The notes below the pieces were generated by a model. It searched no databases and was not told the origin of the DNA. It saw only the letters and a list, made by a program, of their open reading frames with translations. From assembly GCA_002478865.1 (NCBI GenBank), contig DLJZ01000014.1:18898-56427 (forward strand): a stretch of 37,530 nucleotides of DNA, read 5' to 3'. Within the stretch, counting starts at the first letter, position 1; every line of letters begins with the position of its first letter. The position numbers and the translations under genes were made by a program. Shown here piece after piece: positions 15,250-24,784 of the stretch. The stretch comes from Hungatella sp. UBA7603. Its GTDB lineage: Bacteria > Bacillota > Clostridia > Lachnospirales > Lachnospiraceae.

Positions 15250-17163
15250 ATGGACAGACGAAAGAGACAGATCCTTACTATTTTGTCAGAGAAAGAATAC
15301 GATACTGCGCAACATCTTGCACAGCAGATTCATGTGGGTACAAAAACTATAAGAAATCTATTAAAAGAGATGAACCAGGAGATGGAAGCTTATGGAGCTG
15401 CCATTCGTTCCAAATATGGGGTGGGATATTATTTACACGTATCAGATAAAGAAAAGTTTGATTCCATTAAGGGAAAAATATACTCCCGTCTTGCGGATGA
15501 GTATCTGCCGGGAACGTCAGAGGAGCGAATTCAGTACTTGCTAGAGTATTTATTTAACAGTCCTTCCTATGTTAAGTTAGATGAATTAAGCGACAGCCTT
15601 TATATTTCAAAACGAACCTTAACCGCTGATCTAAAGGAAGTAGAGCAATACATCAACCAGTTTAATATAAAAATAATACGAAAACCCAATTACGGCATTA
15701 AGCTGGAAGGTGGAGAATTTGATGCCAGGTTATGCATTGCTTCCTTTTCCGGAAACCGACTTCACAAAGGAAATCAAAGCATGGATGAGATTGCAGTCTG
15801 TGTTTCTTCCGTTTTAAAAAGCAATGATTACTACATTACAGGAGCCTCTTATCAAAATCTTGTGGTTCATCTTTATATTGCTATTAGCCGTATTATGGAG
15901 TGCCATTACGTTCCTCTCTCCAAAGAGCCTATGGAGCAAATGAACGACCGCTTCGAGTACCGGATAGCAAAGGAAATCGTAATCCAACTTGAATCTGCCT
16001 TTCATATTTCCTTTCCTGAGACAGAGATCGTTTATATTGCCATTCATCTGGCAGGGAAGAAGATGATCTATCCTGCTGATGAAGCAGAGCAAAACGTGAT
16101 TATCACCCAGGAGATCAGCGATCTGGTGATTTCCATGCTAGAGCGGGTCTACGATCTTTTTAAATTTGATTTTCGCAGTGATTTGGAACTACAAATGTTA
16201 TTATGCCAGCATCTGGTTCCTTTAAGCGTCCGAATCAAATACGACATGAACTTGAAAAATCCCTTGCTTCGGGATGTAAAGGAAAAGTTCTGTCTTTCCT
16301 ATGCTATGGCAAGCAGTGGAGTGACGGTTCTCAATGAGTATTTTCACGTCCTTTTATCTGAGGATGAGATTGCATATTTCGCTTTTGCCTTTGCTCTGGC
16401 TCTTGAGCGAAAGAAAACAGAGATCCAGAAAAAGAATATATTGCTTGTCTGTTCCTCTGGCAGAGGAAGTGCAAAGCTGCTCCAGTACAAATACCAGAAT
16501 TCCTTTAAGGACTACATAAATAACATTTCAGTCTGTGACATTGGAAGTCTCTTGAAAAAAGATTTTACCAACTATGATTACATTTTTACCACCGTTCCTA
16601 TTACGGTTGCGGTTCCAATTCCCATATTAGAAGTTCAATACTTTCTGGATGATAAGGATATTGTGAATGTAAAAAAGGTACTTACCTCTGAAAAAACCTC
16701 ACAAGTAGGGCATTATTATAAAAAAGAGATGTTTCTGCCTCATTTAAAGTTCCGGACAAAGGAAGAGGTTCTTCGCTGCATGTGTCACTTTGTAATGGAG
16801 GAAAAGAAGCTGCCTGAGGAATTTTATGAATCCGTCTTAAAGCGGGAAAGGCTTGCAAAGACGGCTTTTGGAAATATGGTTGCTATGCCTCACGTTTATA
16901 AGGCCATCAGCGAGGAAACCTTTGTTTGCGTTGGAATCCTTGACGAGCCGGTGGACTGGGGAGGGCAAAAGGTGCGGGCTGTGTTCCTTGTCTCCATTGC
17001 CAATAAGGACCACACCAGTGTGGAGTTGCAGCGTTTCTACCAGATGACTGCTGCATTTTTATTAAGCCAGAAGCAGATTCAAAATCTGGTCAAGAAACAA
17101 GATTATGATGCATTTATCAAAGCTATGATAAGCATCGAAGAACAACTTCCCAAGGAATTATGA
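15250..17163 (+). CDS. LicR/MtlR-type PRD transcriptional activator with PTS EIIB and EIIA domains
   Basis: A 637-residue PTS-controlled regulator. It has two N-terminal DNA-binding helix-turn-helix domains (about 5-65 and 90-150), PRD1 (His207, His266), PRD2 (His321), an EIIB domain with phospho-Cys401 in VCSSGRGSA, and an EIIA domain with His548 in VAMPH. This layout marks a DNA-binding activator (LicR, ManR, MtlR), not an RNA-binding antiterminator. The second PRD2 histidine, expected in an IALHF-like motif, is Ala380 in EIAYFAFAFALALER. The start follows AAAAAGGAG. Neighbouring cellobiose-type PTS and GH1 genes suggest it activates them according to their phosphorylation state. Confidence 0.9.
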   Translation: MDRRKRQILTILSEKEYDTAQHLAQQIHVGTKTIRNLLKEMNQEMEAYGAAIRSKYGVGYYLHVSDKEKFDSIKGKIYSRLADEYLPGTSEERIQYLLEYLFNSPSYVKLDELSDSLYISKRTLTADLKEVEQYINQFNIKIIRKPNYGIKLEGGEFDARLCIASFSGNRLHKGNQSMDEIAVCVSSVLKSNDYYITGASYQNLVVHLYIAISRIMECHYVPLSKEPMEQMNDRFEYRIAKEIVIQLESAFHISFPETEIVYIAIHLAGKKMIYPADEAEQNVIITQEISDLVISMLERVYDLFKFDFRSDLELQMLLCQHLVPLSVRIKYDMNLKNPLLRDVKEKFCLSYAMASSGVTVLNEYFHVLLSEDEIAYFAFAFALALERKKTEIQKKNILLVCSSGRGSAKLLQYKYQNSFKDYINNISVCDIGSLLKKDFTNYDYIFTTVPITVAVPIPILEVQYFLDDKDIVNVKKVLTSEKTSQVGHYYKKEMFLPHLKFRTKEEVLRCMCHFVMEEKKLPEEFYESVLKRERLAKTAFGNMVAMPHVYKAISEETFVCVGILDEPVDWGGQKVRAVFLVSIANKDHTSVELQRFYQMTAAFLLSQKQIQNLVKKQDYDAFIKAMISIEEQLPKEL

Positions 17164-17173
17164 GATAAATGAC

Positions 17174-17216
17174 AAGAAGACGTGTAAAAGATTCCTTCCC
17201 TTTTACACGTCTTCTT
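17174..17216. terminator. Bidirectional terminator
   Basis: A 17-bp perfect stem, AAGAAGACGTGTAAAAG with CTTTTACACGTCTTCTT, around a 9-base loop and followed by a T-rich tail. It lies between the convergent regulator and phospho-beta-glucosidase genes. Confidence 0.9.
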
Positions 17217-17229
17217 CTTTTAAATTTGA

Positions 17230-18782
<1,553 letters not shown>

Positions 18783-18912
18783 AGCACAGTTTTTCCATAT
18801 TAATTGTGGTCATGGTTTCCCAGAAGAGGGAAGAAGAAAGTGCCATTATGAAAATGGAAAAAGACCTCATGGAGTTCTAAAAAAAAGTGTGTTATCATGT
18901 CAATACATTACA

Positions 18913-19056
18913 AAAAACCGTTTTTAACACCTGATAAAACATATAATGTGCACAAAAATATGGGGTACTTACCAACGGTTCTGAAAGGATTTTAGCAAGT
19001 GGGGAGGACTTAAAAGGGAGTATTAAGTCCGAAATAGGAGTACCGTTTTATACGGT
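18913..19056 (+). promoter_or_regulatory. PTS operon promoter and structured 5' leader
   Basis: TATAAT at 18942-18947 is preceded by the exact palindrome AAAAAC-C-GTTTTT (18913-18925) covering the -35 position, a plausible activator site. The roughly 120-base leader can fold. GGACTTAA (19006-19013) pairs with TTAAGTCC (19023-19030), enclosed by GGTACT (18964-18969) with AGTACC (19039-19044). ACCGT (19042-19046) can alternatively pair with ACGGT (19052-19056) just before the ribosome site, which excludes the GGTACT pairing. No T run is present, so this is not an ordinary attenuator. Confidence 0.45.
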
Positions 19057-19072
19057 GGATATGGAGGAAGAG

Positions 19073-20383
19073 ATGAAAGAAAAGATTATGAATGGTCTGC
19101 TTTCTGTAGCAGGAGTCATGCAGACACAACGACATCTGGCAGCCATTAAAAATGCGTTTATGAGCCTGCTGCCAATTATTATCGTCGGCTCATTTTGTAC
19201 CCTTTTTTCTAATGTAATCTGCAGTACCACGCCAGGCTTCTTCAGCCTTGCAAATGTTCCCGGGCTTAGCTTTCTTGGAAAACTAAATCCCATGTTTACG
19301 GCTGCAAACTATGGAACCATGAACTTCATTGCAATTGGCTGTGTGATCCTCATTGCCATGGAGCTTGGTGAACATTACGAGATCAAAGATAAGGCACTTC
19401 CAGTGGTGGCACTTGGAGCCTATATCTCTCTTTGTGCCTTTACTGCCACTGGAAAGGCGGTGGATGGAAGCGAAGTGATAGTAGCCAACGTACTTGGCAG
19501 AATGTACACCAATGCCCAGGGATTATTTGTAGGTATGTTTGCGTCTGTGGCAGCCACTGAGATTTACTGTAAACTGGTTAAGAGCGGTAAGTTTGAGATC
19601 CATATGCCAGACAGTGTACCAGCCAATGTAGCTCGTTCCTTTACCATTTTATTTCCGTCCCTGATTACCATTATTATAGTTTCAGGCATTGGAATGATAT
19701 TTGAGATGGTGACTGGCATGACTCTCTTTAATGCCATCATTGCCTTTATCCAAAGGCCATTATCCAATATTCTTACTAGCTTCCCAGGTTACATCACTCT
19801 TATTTTCATTACCACTTTGTTATGGAGTTTTGGTATTCATGGAACCCAGGTGACGAAAGCAGTATACGAGCCAATCCTATTAGCAGCCTTTGCAGAAAAT
19901 GAAGCAGCTTATGCGGCAGGAGCCTCCATTCCTAATATCATCAACACTCCGTTTATGTCCTGTTTTTCTACCGTTACCGGAGCAGGAATCACGGGAGGTC
20001 TGATCATTGCCATTATGATATTTTCAAAGCGGGATGATTTTAAGGCCATCGCAAAGCTTGCCATACCCTGTGCCATCTTTAATATCAACGAACCAATTAT
20101 CTTTGGTCTCCCGGTGGTCATGAACCCCATTATGGCCATTCCGTTTATGATTGCACCGGCAGTATCTGCCACCTTTGCTTATGCCATGACAAATCTTGGT
20201 TTTGCAGGCAGAATGGTGGTGAATGCACCTTGGACCACCCCCCCAGGACTTATGGCATTTCTGTGTTCTGGAGGAAATATTGGAGCAGCAGTAACCCAGA
20301 TTCTTTGTATCCTTCTTGCCTTTGTTGTGTACATTCCCTTTGTGCTTGCATCCAACCGGCAGAGGGTTGAAACAGAAGAATAA
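19073..20383 (+). CDS. PTS cellobiose-family EIIC permease
   Basis: A 436-residue integral membrane permease of the Lac/Cel (CelB-type) PTS family, which moves beta-glucosides across the membrane while they are phosphorylated by EIIB. Recognisable pieces are AFMSLLPIIIVGSF near the N-terminus, LLWSFGIHGTQ, INEPIIFGLPVVMNP (the conserved NEP.FG.P loop) and APWTTPPG near the end. About ten membrane helices are predicted. GTG 19055 and ATG 19061 are in frame upstream, but ATG 19073 is the start best placed behind GGAGG (19063-19067). EIIA and EIIB follow in the same operon. Confidence 0.92.
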   Translation: MKEKIMNGLLSVAGVMQTQRHLAAIKNAFMSLLPIIIVGSFCTLFSNVICSTTPGFFSLANVPGLSFLGKLNPMFTAANYGTMNFIAIGCVILIAMELGEHYEIKDKALPVVALGAYISLCAFTATGKAVDGSEVIVANVLGRMYTNAQGLFVGMFASVAATEIYCKLVKSGKFEIHMPDSVPANVARSFTILFPSLITIIIVSGIGMIFEMVTGMTLFNAIIAFIQRPLSNILTSFPGYITLIFITTLLWSFGIHGTQVTKAVYEPILLAAFAENEAAYAAGASIPNIINTPFMSCFSTVTGAGITGGLIIAIMIFSKRDDFKAIAKLAIPCAIFNINEPIIFGLPVVMNPIMAIPFMIAPAVSATFAYAMTNLGFAGRMVVNAPWTTPPGLMAFLCSGGNIGAAVTQILCILLAFVVYIPFVLASNRQRVETEE

Positions 20384-20415
20384 AAAGAATACAATAACAG
20401 CATGAGGTGATTATG

Positions 20416-20598
20416 ATGGAAGAGGCTTTTACCAAAGAAAGAATGATAACGTATTTCTGGCTTATCTTTGCCCCGCCCTTTGGGTTATACCGAGTCTTAA
20501 GAACGAATTCAGAATTTCGGAGATCGGAAAAGTGGGTGTGGACTATGATCGCTTTAATTACCCTGATTACTTTAGTGAAACTCATAATCGCAGGTTAA
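20416..20598 (+). CDS. Small two-helix membrane protein in PTS operon
   Basis: A 60-residue protein. Two hydrophobic segments, ITYFWLIFAPPFGLYRVL and WVWTMIALITLITLVKLI, are separated by a polar RTNSEFRRSEK loop. It starts after GAGGTG, with ATG 20413 an alternative, and lies between the EIIC and EIIA genes, 20 bases ahead of EIIA. I do not recognise a named family. The setting suggests a membrane accessory of the PTS permease or a regulator of it, but there is no direct evidence. Coding is supported by position, ribosome site and fully open frame. Confidence 0.7.
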   Translation: MEEAFTKERMITYFWLIFAPPFGLYRVLRTNSEFRRSEKWVWTMIALITLITLVKLIIAG

Positions 20599-20618
20599 GA
20601 GAGAGAGGCTTGTTGGAA

Positions 20619-20930
20619 ATGGACATGGAAATGATTGTTATGAAGCTTGTAGTCAGTGCCGGGAATGCCAGAAGTACTGCGATTGAAGCGTTACGTGCTG
20701 CAAAAAACGGGGAGTTTGATCTCGCTGAGGAGCAGATGGAGGATGCAGACAGAACGATTCTGGAAGCACATGAAATCCAGACTGAAATGATCCAAAGTGA
20801 ACTAAATGGAAATAAGGTTGAAGTTGGCCTTTTAATGGTTCACGCCCAGGATCATCTGATGAATGCCATGACAGTTATGGACCTCTGTAAGGAAATGATT
20901 GATATATTAAGAAAAAATATGGTATCATAG
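20619..20930 (+). CDS. PTS Lac/Cel-family EIIA
   Basis: A 103-residue EIIA of the lactose/cellobiose family, an all-helical trimer that takes phosphate from HPr and hands it to EIIB. The phospho-acceptor histidine is in LLMVHAQDHLM, the family signature. The front matches the usual MKLVVSAGNARSTAIEAL pattern. ATG 20619 is chosen because it gives the typical length; a frame extension to 20532 overlaps the small membrane protein and has no ribosome site. It is spaced 14 bases from EIIB, so both are on one transcript. Confidence 0.92.
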   Translation: MDMEMIVMKLVVSAGNARSTAIEALRAAKNGEFDLAEEQMEDADRTILEAHEIQTEMIQSELNGNKVEVGLLMVHAQDHLMNAMTVMDLCKEMIDILRKNMVS

Positions 20931-20944
20931 AAAGGAAAATTTTC

Positions 20945-21247
20945 ATGAGGAATATTGTATTATTTTGCGCAGCAGGAATGTCTACCAGTCTGCTGGTGAA
21001 TAAGATGAAAGAAGCAGCATTAAAAGATAATTATGAATGCGTGATCAATGCATATGCTCTGGCGAGTACCAGAGATAAGGGTCCAGACGCAGATATTATA
21101 TTATTAGGTCCTCAGGTTCGTTTTAGCAAATCAAAGGTGGAGAAAGATTGTCCTGGTAAGATCGTTGAATGCATTGATATGCAAGCTTATGGCACTATGA
21201 ACGGTGCAAAGGTCATAGCCCAGGTTAAAAAGGCCTTAGGAGATTAA
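20945..21247 (+). CDS. PTS Lac/Cel-family EIIB
   Basis: A 100-residue EIIB carrying the phospho-cysteine Cys8 in VLFCAAGMSTSLLV, the CelA/IIBcel active-site loop. LLGPQVRF and the final helix also match. It transfers phosphate from EIIA to the sugar bound by EIIC. It is preceded by AAAGGA and is followed by an AEC-type carrier. With EIIC and EIIA it completes a cellobiose-type enzyme II. Confidence 0.93.
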   Translation: MRNIVLFCAAGMSTSLLVNKMKEAALKDNYECVINAYALASTRDKGPDADIILLGPQVRFSKSKVEKDCPGKIVECIDMQAYGTMNGAKVIAQVKKALGD

Positions 21248-21292
21248 TTAGAAGACTAATTTTGAGTGGCAGAAAGAGTGGAATAAAGAGAT

Positions 21293-22222
21293 ATGGATTT
21301 AGCTTTGATTACCGTGAAGAAAATTTTGGAGATGTTCTTTATCTTGCTTATAGGGGTGGTTGCTTTTAAGGCAAAGGCAGCTGATAGTACAACTGGAAGT
21401 CGTATGACCTCCATTCTCTTGTATGTGATCTCGCCTTGTGTCATCCTCATGTCTTATCAGATGGAGTTTGATAAAAACCGACTGGTGGGGCTGGCTGTGA
21501 CCGCTGGTTTGTCTTTTGCAAGTTTTTTAGCAGCTATTATAATCTCCAATCTGTTGGTTCCAAAACACAGTGGCCCGGATGTGGCAGTAGAACGAATGTC
21601 AATTGTTTATTCCAATTGTGGCTTTATTGGTATTCCCCTTGTGGATGGACTTTTGGGAGGGGAGGGAGTTTTTTATATGACTTCTTACCTAACGGTGTTC
21701 AACCTGTTTGTATGGTCCCACGGCATCATACTGATGAAAGGGAAGACAGAAAGCTTTAAGGATACGGTTAAAAACTTTATTCAGCCCTCGAACCTGGCGA
21801 TCTTTGCAGGATTGCTCCTATACATAACAGGGATAAAGCTTCCCAAACTGATTGCAGATCCTGTGACAATGATCGGAAACATGAATACCCCCATGGCAAT
21901 GCTGATTTCCGGGATTAATTTAGCAGAAAGTGATTTGCTTTCCTCTTTAAGAACTCCCAGAACCTATTTGCTAAGTGCCGCAAGGCTGATTATAGTGCCT
22001 CTTGTGACCCTTTTAATATTAATGGTGGTTCAGGTAGATAAGGTCATCGCGGTTGCGGTCCTCATTGCAGCAGCCTGCCCAAGTGGGGCCATGGGAACCA
22101 TGTTTGCCATGGAGTATCGTAAGAACAGCCAGTATGCTTCAAAGCTACTTGCCATCACCACGTCCTTATCTTTACTCACCATTCCAATCATTATGCTGGC
22201 AGCAGGCAGAATCTTTTCATAA
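21293..22222 (+). CDS. AEC-family (auxin efflux carrier-like) transporter
   Basis: A 309-residue membrane protein of the AEC/bile-acid-arsenite fold, with about ten helices in two inverted halves. Typical pieces are IVYSNCGFIGIPLVDGLLG, the Asn-Cys-Gly/Pro crossing of the first half, and AACPSGAMGTMFAMEY in the second. Bacterial relatives carry malate or other organic acids. Its placement after the PTS genes is unusual for a sugar importer and could reflect export of a fermentation acid. That is speculation. Confidence 0.87.
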   Translation: MDLALITVKKILEMFFILLIGVVAFKAKAADSTTGSRMTSILLYVISPCVILMSYQMEFDKNRLVGLAVTAGLSFASFLAAIIISNLLVPKHSGPDVAVERMSIVYSNCGFIGIPLVDGLLGGEGVFYMTSYLTVFNLFVWSHGIILMKGKTESFKDTVKNFIQPSNLAIFAGLLLYITGIKLPKLIADPVTMIGNMNTPMAMLISGINLAESDLLSSLRTPRTYLLSAARLIIVPLVTLLILMVVQVDKVIAVAVLIAAACPSGAMGTMFAMEYRKNSQYASKLLAITTSLSLLTIPIIMLAAGRIFS

Positions 22223-22233
22223 AAGGAGAAACT

Positions 22234-22440
22234 ATGATTGTAATCAATACACCGCTTCGAGCAGACATATTTCAAAAGGCAGCAGAAGAGGAAGGTCTAA
22301 TATTTGTAAAGAAGACAGGCATGAAGCTGATCTTTGAAAATCCTCAAGGCGAAGACGCAAAGAAAGCAGAAGCCCTAAAGAAAAAATGGAAGGGAAATAA
22401 AGATCTGGCGGCCATATATTTTCAGGTTCTTCCACAATAG
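22234..22440 (+). CDS. Uncharacterised 68-aa protein
   Basis: A small charged soluble protein, last gene of the PTS operon, starting 12 bases after the AEC carrier behind AAAAGGAG. An N-terminal beta strand (MIVINTP) is followed by an amphipathic helix, a strand, and the lysine-rich helix GEDAKKAEALKKKWKG. No cysteines, no membrane segment. I do not recognise a family. The good ribosome site and tight spacing support real translation. Confidence 0.65.
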   Translation: MIVINTPLRADIFQKAAEEEGLIFVKKTGMKLIFENPQGEDAKKAEALKKKWKGNKDLAAIYFQVLPQ

Positions 22441-22442
22441 AG

Positions 22443-22484
22443 TAATAGAAAAGAAGAGGGCGTAGTCTCTCTTCTTTTCTATTA
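22443..22484 (+). terminator. Terminator-like hairpin after the PTS operon
   Basis: TAATAGAAAAGAAGAG (22443-22458) pairs without mismatch with CTCTTCTTTTCTATTA (22469-22484) around a 10-base loop. There is no T run beyond it, but the 3' arm itself is U-rich. The following gap to 22609 shows no other clear structure. Confidence 0.65.
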
Positions 22485-22609
22485 TGGAGTAAAAATGTCA
22501 AACAAAACGTAGAAAGCATAGGAATATTTTTACGATTTAGAATAAGACAATTTTCGGTCAATGTGTTATACTATCCCTATTAAATCCCGTATGGATTATA
22601 TTTTTTCCG

Positions 22610-24169
22610 ATGATCGGATCAATCGATGGGAAGGGGGATATTGCTATCCGGAGTAAATATAAATTTTTTTTAGCCATAATCAGCAGTATCATCTGTGCGG
22701 TTATGGTATGTTTTTATTTGTTCTCCATTGATAAGGTCGGTGACATCTACATAGGAAGCTCGAAGAAAGTCATTTGTAGTATAAAGAAAGACTTTTTAAA
22801 AGATACGGTAGATAATCTGGTTTCGGAAATCGATATTAAGAGGACCTTAAAGTCCGCCAATATTGAAAAGTTTGTTGCCAGGACCGTTGGTATCATTGAC
22901 ATGAAGATGGATCTTAAAGATGAAGAATTCCAGGAGTTTTTCATTGATTTTTTTACGGATAATCCGGATTTTAAAAATGTCATGGTTGTTTTATGGGATG
23001 ATAAAACAAACCGTGCAGTTTACGATCCTTATCATCTCTCCGCCTCCACTTGGGTGGACACGGTTTATAACAATGCGGGAACATTTACTTCTTATCGAGT
23101 GGCAATGCATGGAAAATATCGTTATATGATAGGCGTTACAAAAGAGTATACAGAATCTCTTGTAAAGGCCGATATCTCAACCACCATCAGAAATGTTCAG
23201 TTTGCCGGAAACTCTTTTATTCAGGTCAATGAGATAATGAATTATAAGGGTGGGAAAAATTTTGCTGTCTGCAGGATCTATCCTGATATGCCAGAAAAAG
23301 AGGGAACTTATTTATCCACGGATGCTCCTGATGCCTCGGGAGACTTTCCGTATAAGACAGAGCTAGAGGCGATCAATAAAGTGGGAGAGGTCTTTTATGG
23401 TTACTCCGTAAATAGAGGGAGTAATAACGAAAACTCTAAAACAATGATCTACTCCAAGCTTTATAAGGAGTATAACTGGGTGATCAGTATGGGGATTTAC
23501 CTTGATGATTTAAATCCCTATCTAGAGCAGATCAATCAAGATAGCAGCCAGATGGTTTCTAGACTTAGCTTTTTGCTGGTAGTTCTATTTGCATTTATAC
23601 TTGCAATTAGTTTAAGCGCCATTTCCCTGATTGAAAATCTATATCATCGAAGTTCCAGAAAACAGATGGAGTCGGAGATGAACTTGGATTTACTTACCGG
23701 TGCGGATACCAGAAGAAGCGGAGCAAGAGAGCTGACAGATGCCTTTCGCAAATTCAAGCGTTTGGGAGAAGGACCGGGAGTCATGATGTGTGACCTGGAT
23801 CATTTTAAAGAAATTAATGATAAGTATGGCCATTCTGCCGGGGATAAGGTGCTTTCTGAGTTCGTTAAGGAAATGAAGCTGTTTTTAAGAAGCTCAGATA
23901 TAGTAATAAGATGGGGCGGAGACGAATTCATCTTTTTGCTCCAAGGGTTGAGGCAAGAAGCGGCTCTTGATTTTTGCCACAAGTTCATTCTTAAAGTATC
24001 TGAATTAAGGATAGAGGAAATGGAAGAAAAATTATCCATTACTGTCTCTGCCGGTATATCCTTTTTTAAGGAGACAGACGAAGCATACACAGATACTCTA
24101 AAGCGTGCAGATGAAGCTCTTTACCAGTCAAAAGAAAGAGGACGCAACCATGCCAGCGTCCTGAATTAA
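22610..24169 (+). CDS. Membrane diguanylate cyclase with extracytoplasmic Cache-like sensor
   Basis: A 519-residue c-di-GMP synthase. Helix 1 lies at about 18-38, an extracytoplasmic sensor at 40-320 looks like a Cache domain, helix 2 covers 322-346, and the GGDEF domain runs 360-519. The active site reads WGGDEF, and RSSD five residues upstream is the product-inhibition I-site. ATG 22610 has no convincing ribosome site; AAGGGGG lies just downstream of it (from 22630) and might serve a non-ATG start. A few N-terminal residues are therefore uncertain. Sensor ligand unknown; amino acids or amines are common for Cache domains. Confidence 0.9.
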   Translation: MIGSIDGKGDIAIRSKYKFFLAIISSIICAVMVCFYLFSIDKVGDIYIGSSKKVICSIKKDFLKDTVDNLVSEIDIKRTLKSANIEKFVARTVGIIDMKMDLKDEEFQEFFIDFFTDNPDFKNVMVVLWDDKTNRAVYDPYHLSASTWVDTVYNNAGTFTSYRVAMHGKYRYMIGVTKEYTESLVKADISTTIRNVQFAGNSFIQVNEIMNYKGGKNFAVCRIYPDMPEKEGTYLSTDAPDASGDFPYKTELEAINKVGEVFYGYSVNRGSNNENSKTMIYSKLYKEYNWVISMGIYLDDLNPYLEQINQDSSQMVSRLSFLLVVLFAFILAISLSAISLIENLYHRSSRKQMESEMNLDLLTGADTRRSGARELTDAFRKFKRLGEGPGVMMCDLDHFKEINDKYGHSAGDKVLSEFVKEMKLFLRSSDIVIRWGGDEFIFLLQGLRQEAALDFCHKFILKVSELRIEEMEEKLSITVSAGISFFKETDEAYTDTLKRADEALYQSKERGRNHASVLN

Positions 24170-24216
24170 ATACTTAAAACAGACCGGAAATTTCACCGGC
24201 CGGAAAGAGGGAGAGT

Positions 24217-24768
24217 ATGAAAATTGAAAAGCAGGAATATTGTATAAAAGGGTTAAAATATACCATTCGATCTGCTGAAGAATCCGATGCAGGGGCCTTA
24301 GCAAAACTTAGGGTTTTAATGGATGGAGAAACGGAAAATATGGATCGTGAGGCAGGGGAAGGTCTCTTAAGCGAAGATGACTTTAAGCAGCTCATCAAAG
24401 GAGATTCCAAAGGGGAACATAATTTGTTCCTCATTGCGTTGGTAAATGATACCCCCATAGGATTTTCTAGGTGTGAAGGAAGCACCTTAAAGCGTCTGGC
24501 CCACAAAGTTATATTTGGTGTATGTGTACAGAAAAAACACTGGGGCCATCAGATTGGTAAAAACCTTCTTTCTCGCTCCATCTCCTGGGCCGATGCAAGT
24601 GGGATTAAAAAAGTAGAATTGGGTGTTTTAGAAACCAACCGTAGAGGGATTATTTTGTATATGGATCAAGGGTTTAAAGTGGAAGGGGTATTAAGAAATG
24701 ATAAGCTTCTTTCCGATGGGAAGTATTATGATACTATCATTATGGGTAGACTATCTTCCTTAAAATAA
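24217..24768 (+). CDS. GNAT-family N-acetyltransferase
   Basis: A 183-residue GNAT acetyltransferase. The acetyl-CoA pyrophosphate loop is QKKHWGHQIGKNLLSRSISW at about 107-126, a variant of the Q/RxxGxG/A motif. The C-terminal VLETNRRGIILYMDQGFKVEG is the RimJ/RimL-like end. The substrate cannot be told: an amine, amino acid or ribosomal protein. It starts behind AGAGGGAG, 47 bases after the first diguanylate cyclase and 16 bases before the second, so all three are probably cotranscribed. Confidence 0.87.
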   Translation: MKIEKQEYCIKGLKYTIRSAEESDAGALAKLRVLMDGETENMDREAGEGLLSEDDFKQLIKGDSKGEHNLFLIALVNDTPIGFSRCEGSTLKRLAHKVIFGVCVQKKHWGHQIGKNLLSRSISWADASGIKKVELGVLETNRRGIILYMDQGFKVEGVLRNDKLLSDGKYYDTIIMGRLSSLK

Positions 24769-24784
24769 AACAAGGAATAATCGA

